Source: Bacteroidota bacterium (GTDB lineage: Bacteria > Bacteroidota > Bacteroidia > Chitinophagales > Chitinophagaceae). Taken from it: 40,774 bases of DNA. Below are positions 40,302 through 40,774 of this stretch, piece after piece. The notes under the pieces were generated by a model, which saw nothing but the letters and a program-made list of their open reading frames with translations, was not told the origin of the DNA and made no database searches. Each line of letters opens with the position of its first letter. The first letter of the stretch is position 1. The translations under genes and the position numbers were made by a program. The stretch spans positions 1 through 40,774 of the forward strand of contig JAFDYF010000060.1 in NCBI GenBank assembly GCA_018267575.1. Direction: 5' to 3'.

Positions 40302-40769
40302 CTACATATTTTTGTAGTACTCGGGAGTAGTATGTTTTGTTTTTCCATTCCTCCGTCCCCGCGGGGTCTGGCGCAGCCAACCCCGCGCAATAAATATATA
40401 CACCTTATAGTGCTTGGGAACAAAATGCTTTGCCTCCCTATCCTCATAAAAAGAAGCACTGCTGCGCTCATACTTTGAATAATCATTCGCAAGATTCCAT
40501 TTCCCTGAAACAGGGTTATGATGGATATAACCTATTTTCTGTGTCAGAAAATTTTCCGAATAGATCGCTTTGGCATCAAATGACTCTTCAAATACCCGAT
40601 GTTTCTGTCCTTTGCCAATCTCTCTTGCCGTGAGCCCTGCGCTTAATCGATCTAAAATATCCTCTCGCCCGATTTTTTGCAATCTTTTAATAATATCATA
40701 AGCCATGAACCTTTGGGCATTGCTGATTATTTTATTGAGATCGAACCCTTCAACTGGAAAATATAATAT
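40302..40769 (-). pseudogene. RAYT/Y1-type transposase fragment (REP-associated tyrosine transposase)
   Basis: The minus-strand frame from 40706 (MAYDIIKRLQ) has the C-terminal half of a RAYT-type Y1 transposase: KGQKHRVFEESFDAKAIYS and YIHHNPVSGKWNLANDYSKY followed by SSASFYE, close to the conserved YIHxNPVxxxW...DYxxYxxSSA block. The frame also continues upstream as ILYFPVEGFDLNKIISNAQR up to an in-frame TGA at 40770-40772, so the open gene is interrupted by a nonsense codon or frameshift just before the window edge. Family similarity ends at about KHYKVYIF (40392); the last about 30 codons read through the REP-like hairpin. The HUH half is not in the window. Confidence 0.75.
40360..40387. 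repeat. REP-like hairpin adjacent to the RAYT fragment
   Basis: CGCGGGGT (40360-40367) pairs with ACCCCGCG (40380-40387), then a bulged C, a 4-bp stem TGGC/GCCA and loop GCA. The 28-nt structure is a classic bulged palindromic REP. It sits inside the extended 3' end of the RAYT fragment, where REP elements are usually found. Confidence 0.65.
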
Positions 40770-40774
40770 TCAAT

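Noticed and set aside
40189..40380. 64-residue N-terminal extension of the LytS kinase
   Set aside because: It reads through REP-like repeat DNA (APDPAGTEEWKNK...). The membrane kinase begins at MHKINAAIFI.

Overview
The window looks like chromosomal DNA of a member of the Bacteroidota, most likely family Chitinophagaceae. The pointers are a secreted protein with a type IX secretion C-terminal domain, LytS/LytTR two-component proteins, an ECF sigma/anti-sigma module, a DUF6089-type outer membrane barrel, repeated TAnnTTTG -7 promoter elements, and A-rich translation starts without Shine-Dalgarno sequences. Family placement is inference; I could not run a search. I see no tRNA, rRNA or CRISPR array.

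Layout. 60-3746 (minus strand): an XRE-cupin regulator, two small unknown proteins and a large T9SS cargo protein. 3979-6768 (minus): an ECF sigma gene overlapping its zinc-finger anti-sigma gene, then a small membrane protein and a BlaR1-tail-like protein. Two near-identical ECF-type promoters serve this cluster, one before the sigma gene and one before the membrane protein gene. 6940-8778 (minus) is glmS. 8969-15692 (plus) holds thyA-folA, an O-methyltransferase, the three-gene proton-translocating transhydrogenase (pntAA, pntAB, pntB) and an RsmF-like rRNA methyltransferase. 15741-17133 is a peroxide-defence pair (AhpC-type peroxiredoxin and AhpD-like protein) behind an OxyR/PerR-like palindrome. 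17151-19522 contains repeat DNA that truncates a DUF1697 gene, an ldhA-type dehydrogenase and a multi-pass acyltransferase-like membrane protein.

19920-23452 is the most unusual part. A 51-residue peptide gene, absent from ordinary length-filtered gene calls, carries a Gly-Gly motif. It is followed by a strong hairpin terminator, then a divergent LpxL-like acyltransferase (its HX4D/E box reads HTGSYR) with an extra C-terminal domain, then an orphan LytS-type kinase. I read this as a candidate peptide-modification or lipopeptide system; the function is unproven.

23528-32531 has a GH53-like lipoprotein, a secreted unknown, a threonine aldolase divergent from gcvP (both glycine metabolism) and a two-domain M16 peptidase. 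32624-38147 carries a small lipoprotein, free-methionine-sulfoxide reductase, a PAP2 gene with a damaged or missing 5' end, a Kir-type potassium channel, an 18-bp perfect palindrome beside a 27-residue membrane peptide ORF, a GNAT acetyltransferase, a SprT-like protein and an outer membrane barrel. The window closes with a LytS/LytTR pair and a degenerate RAYT-type transposase flanked by REP-like hairpin DNA.
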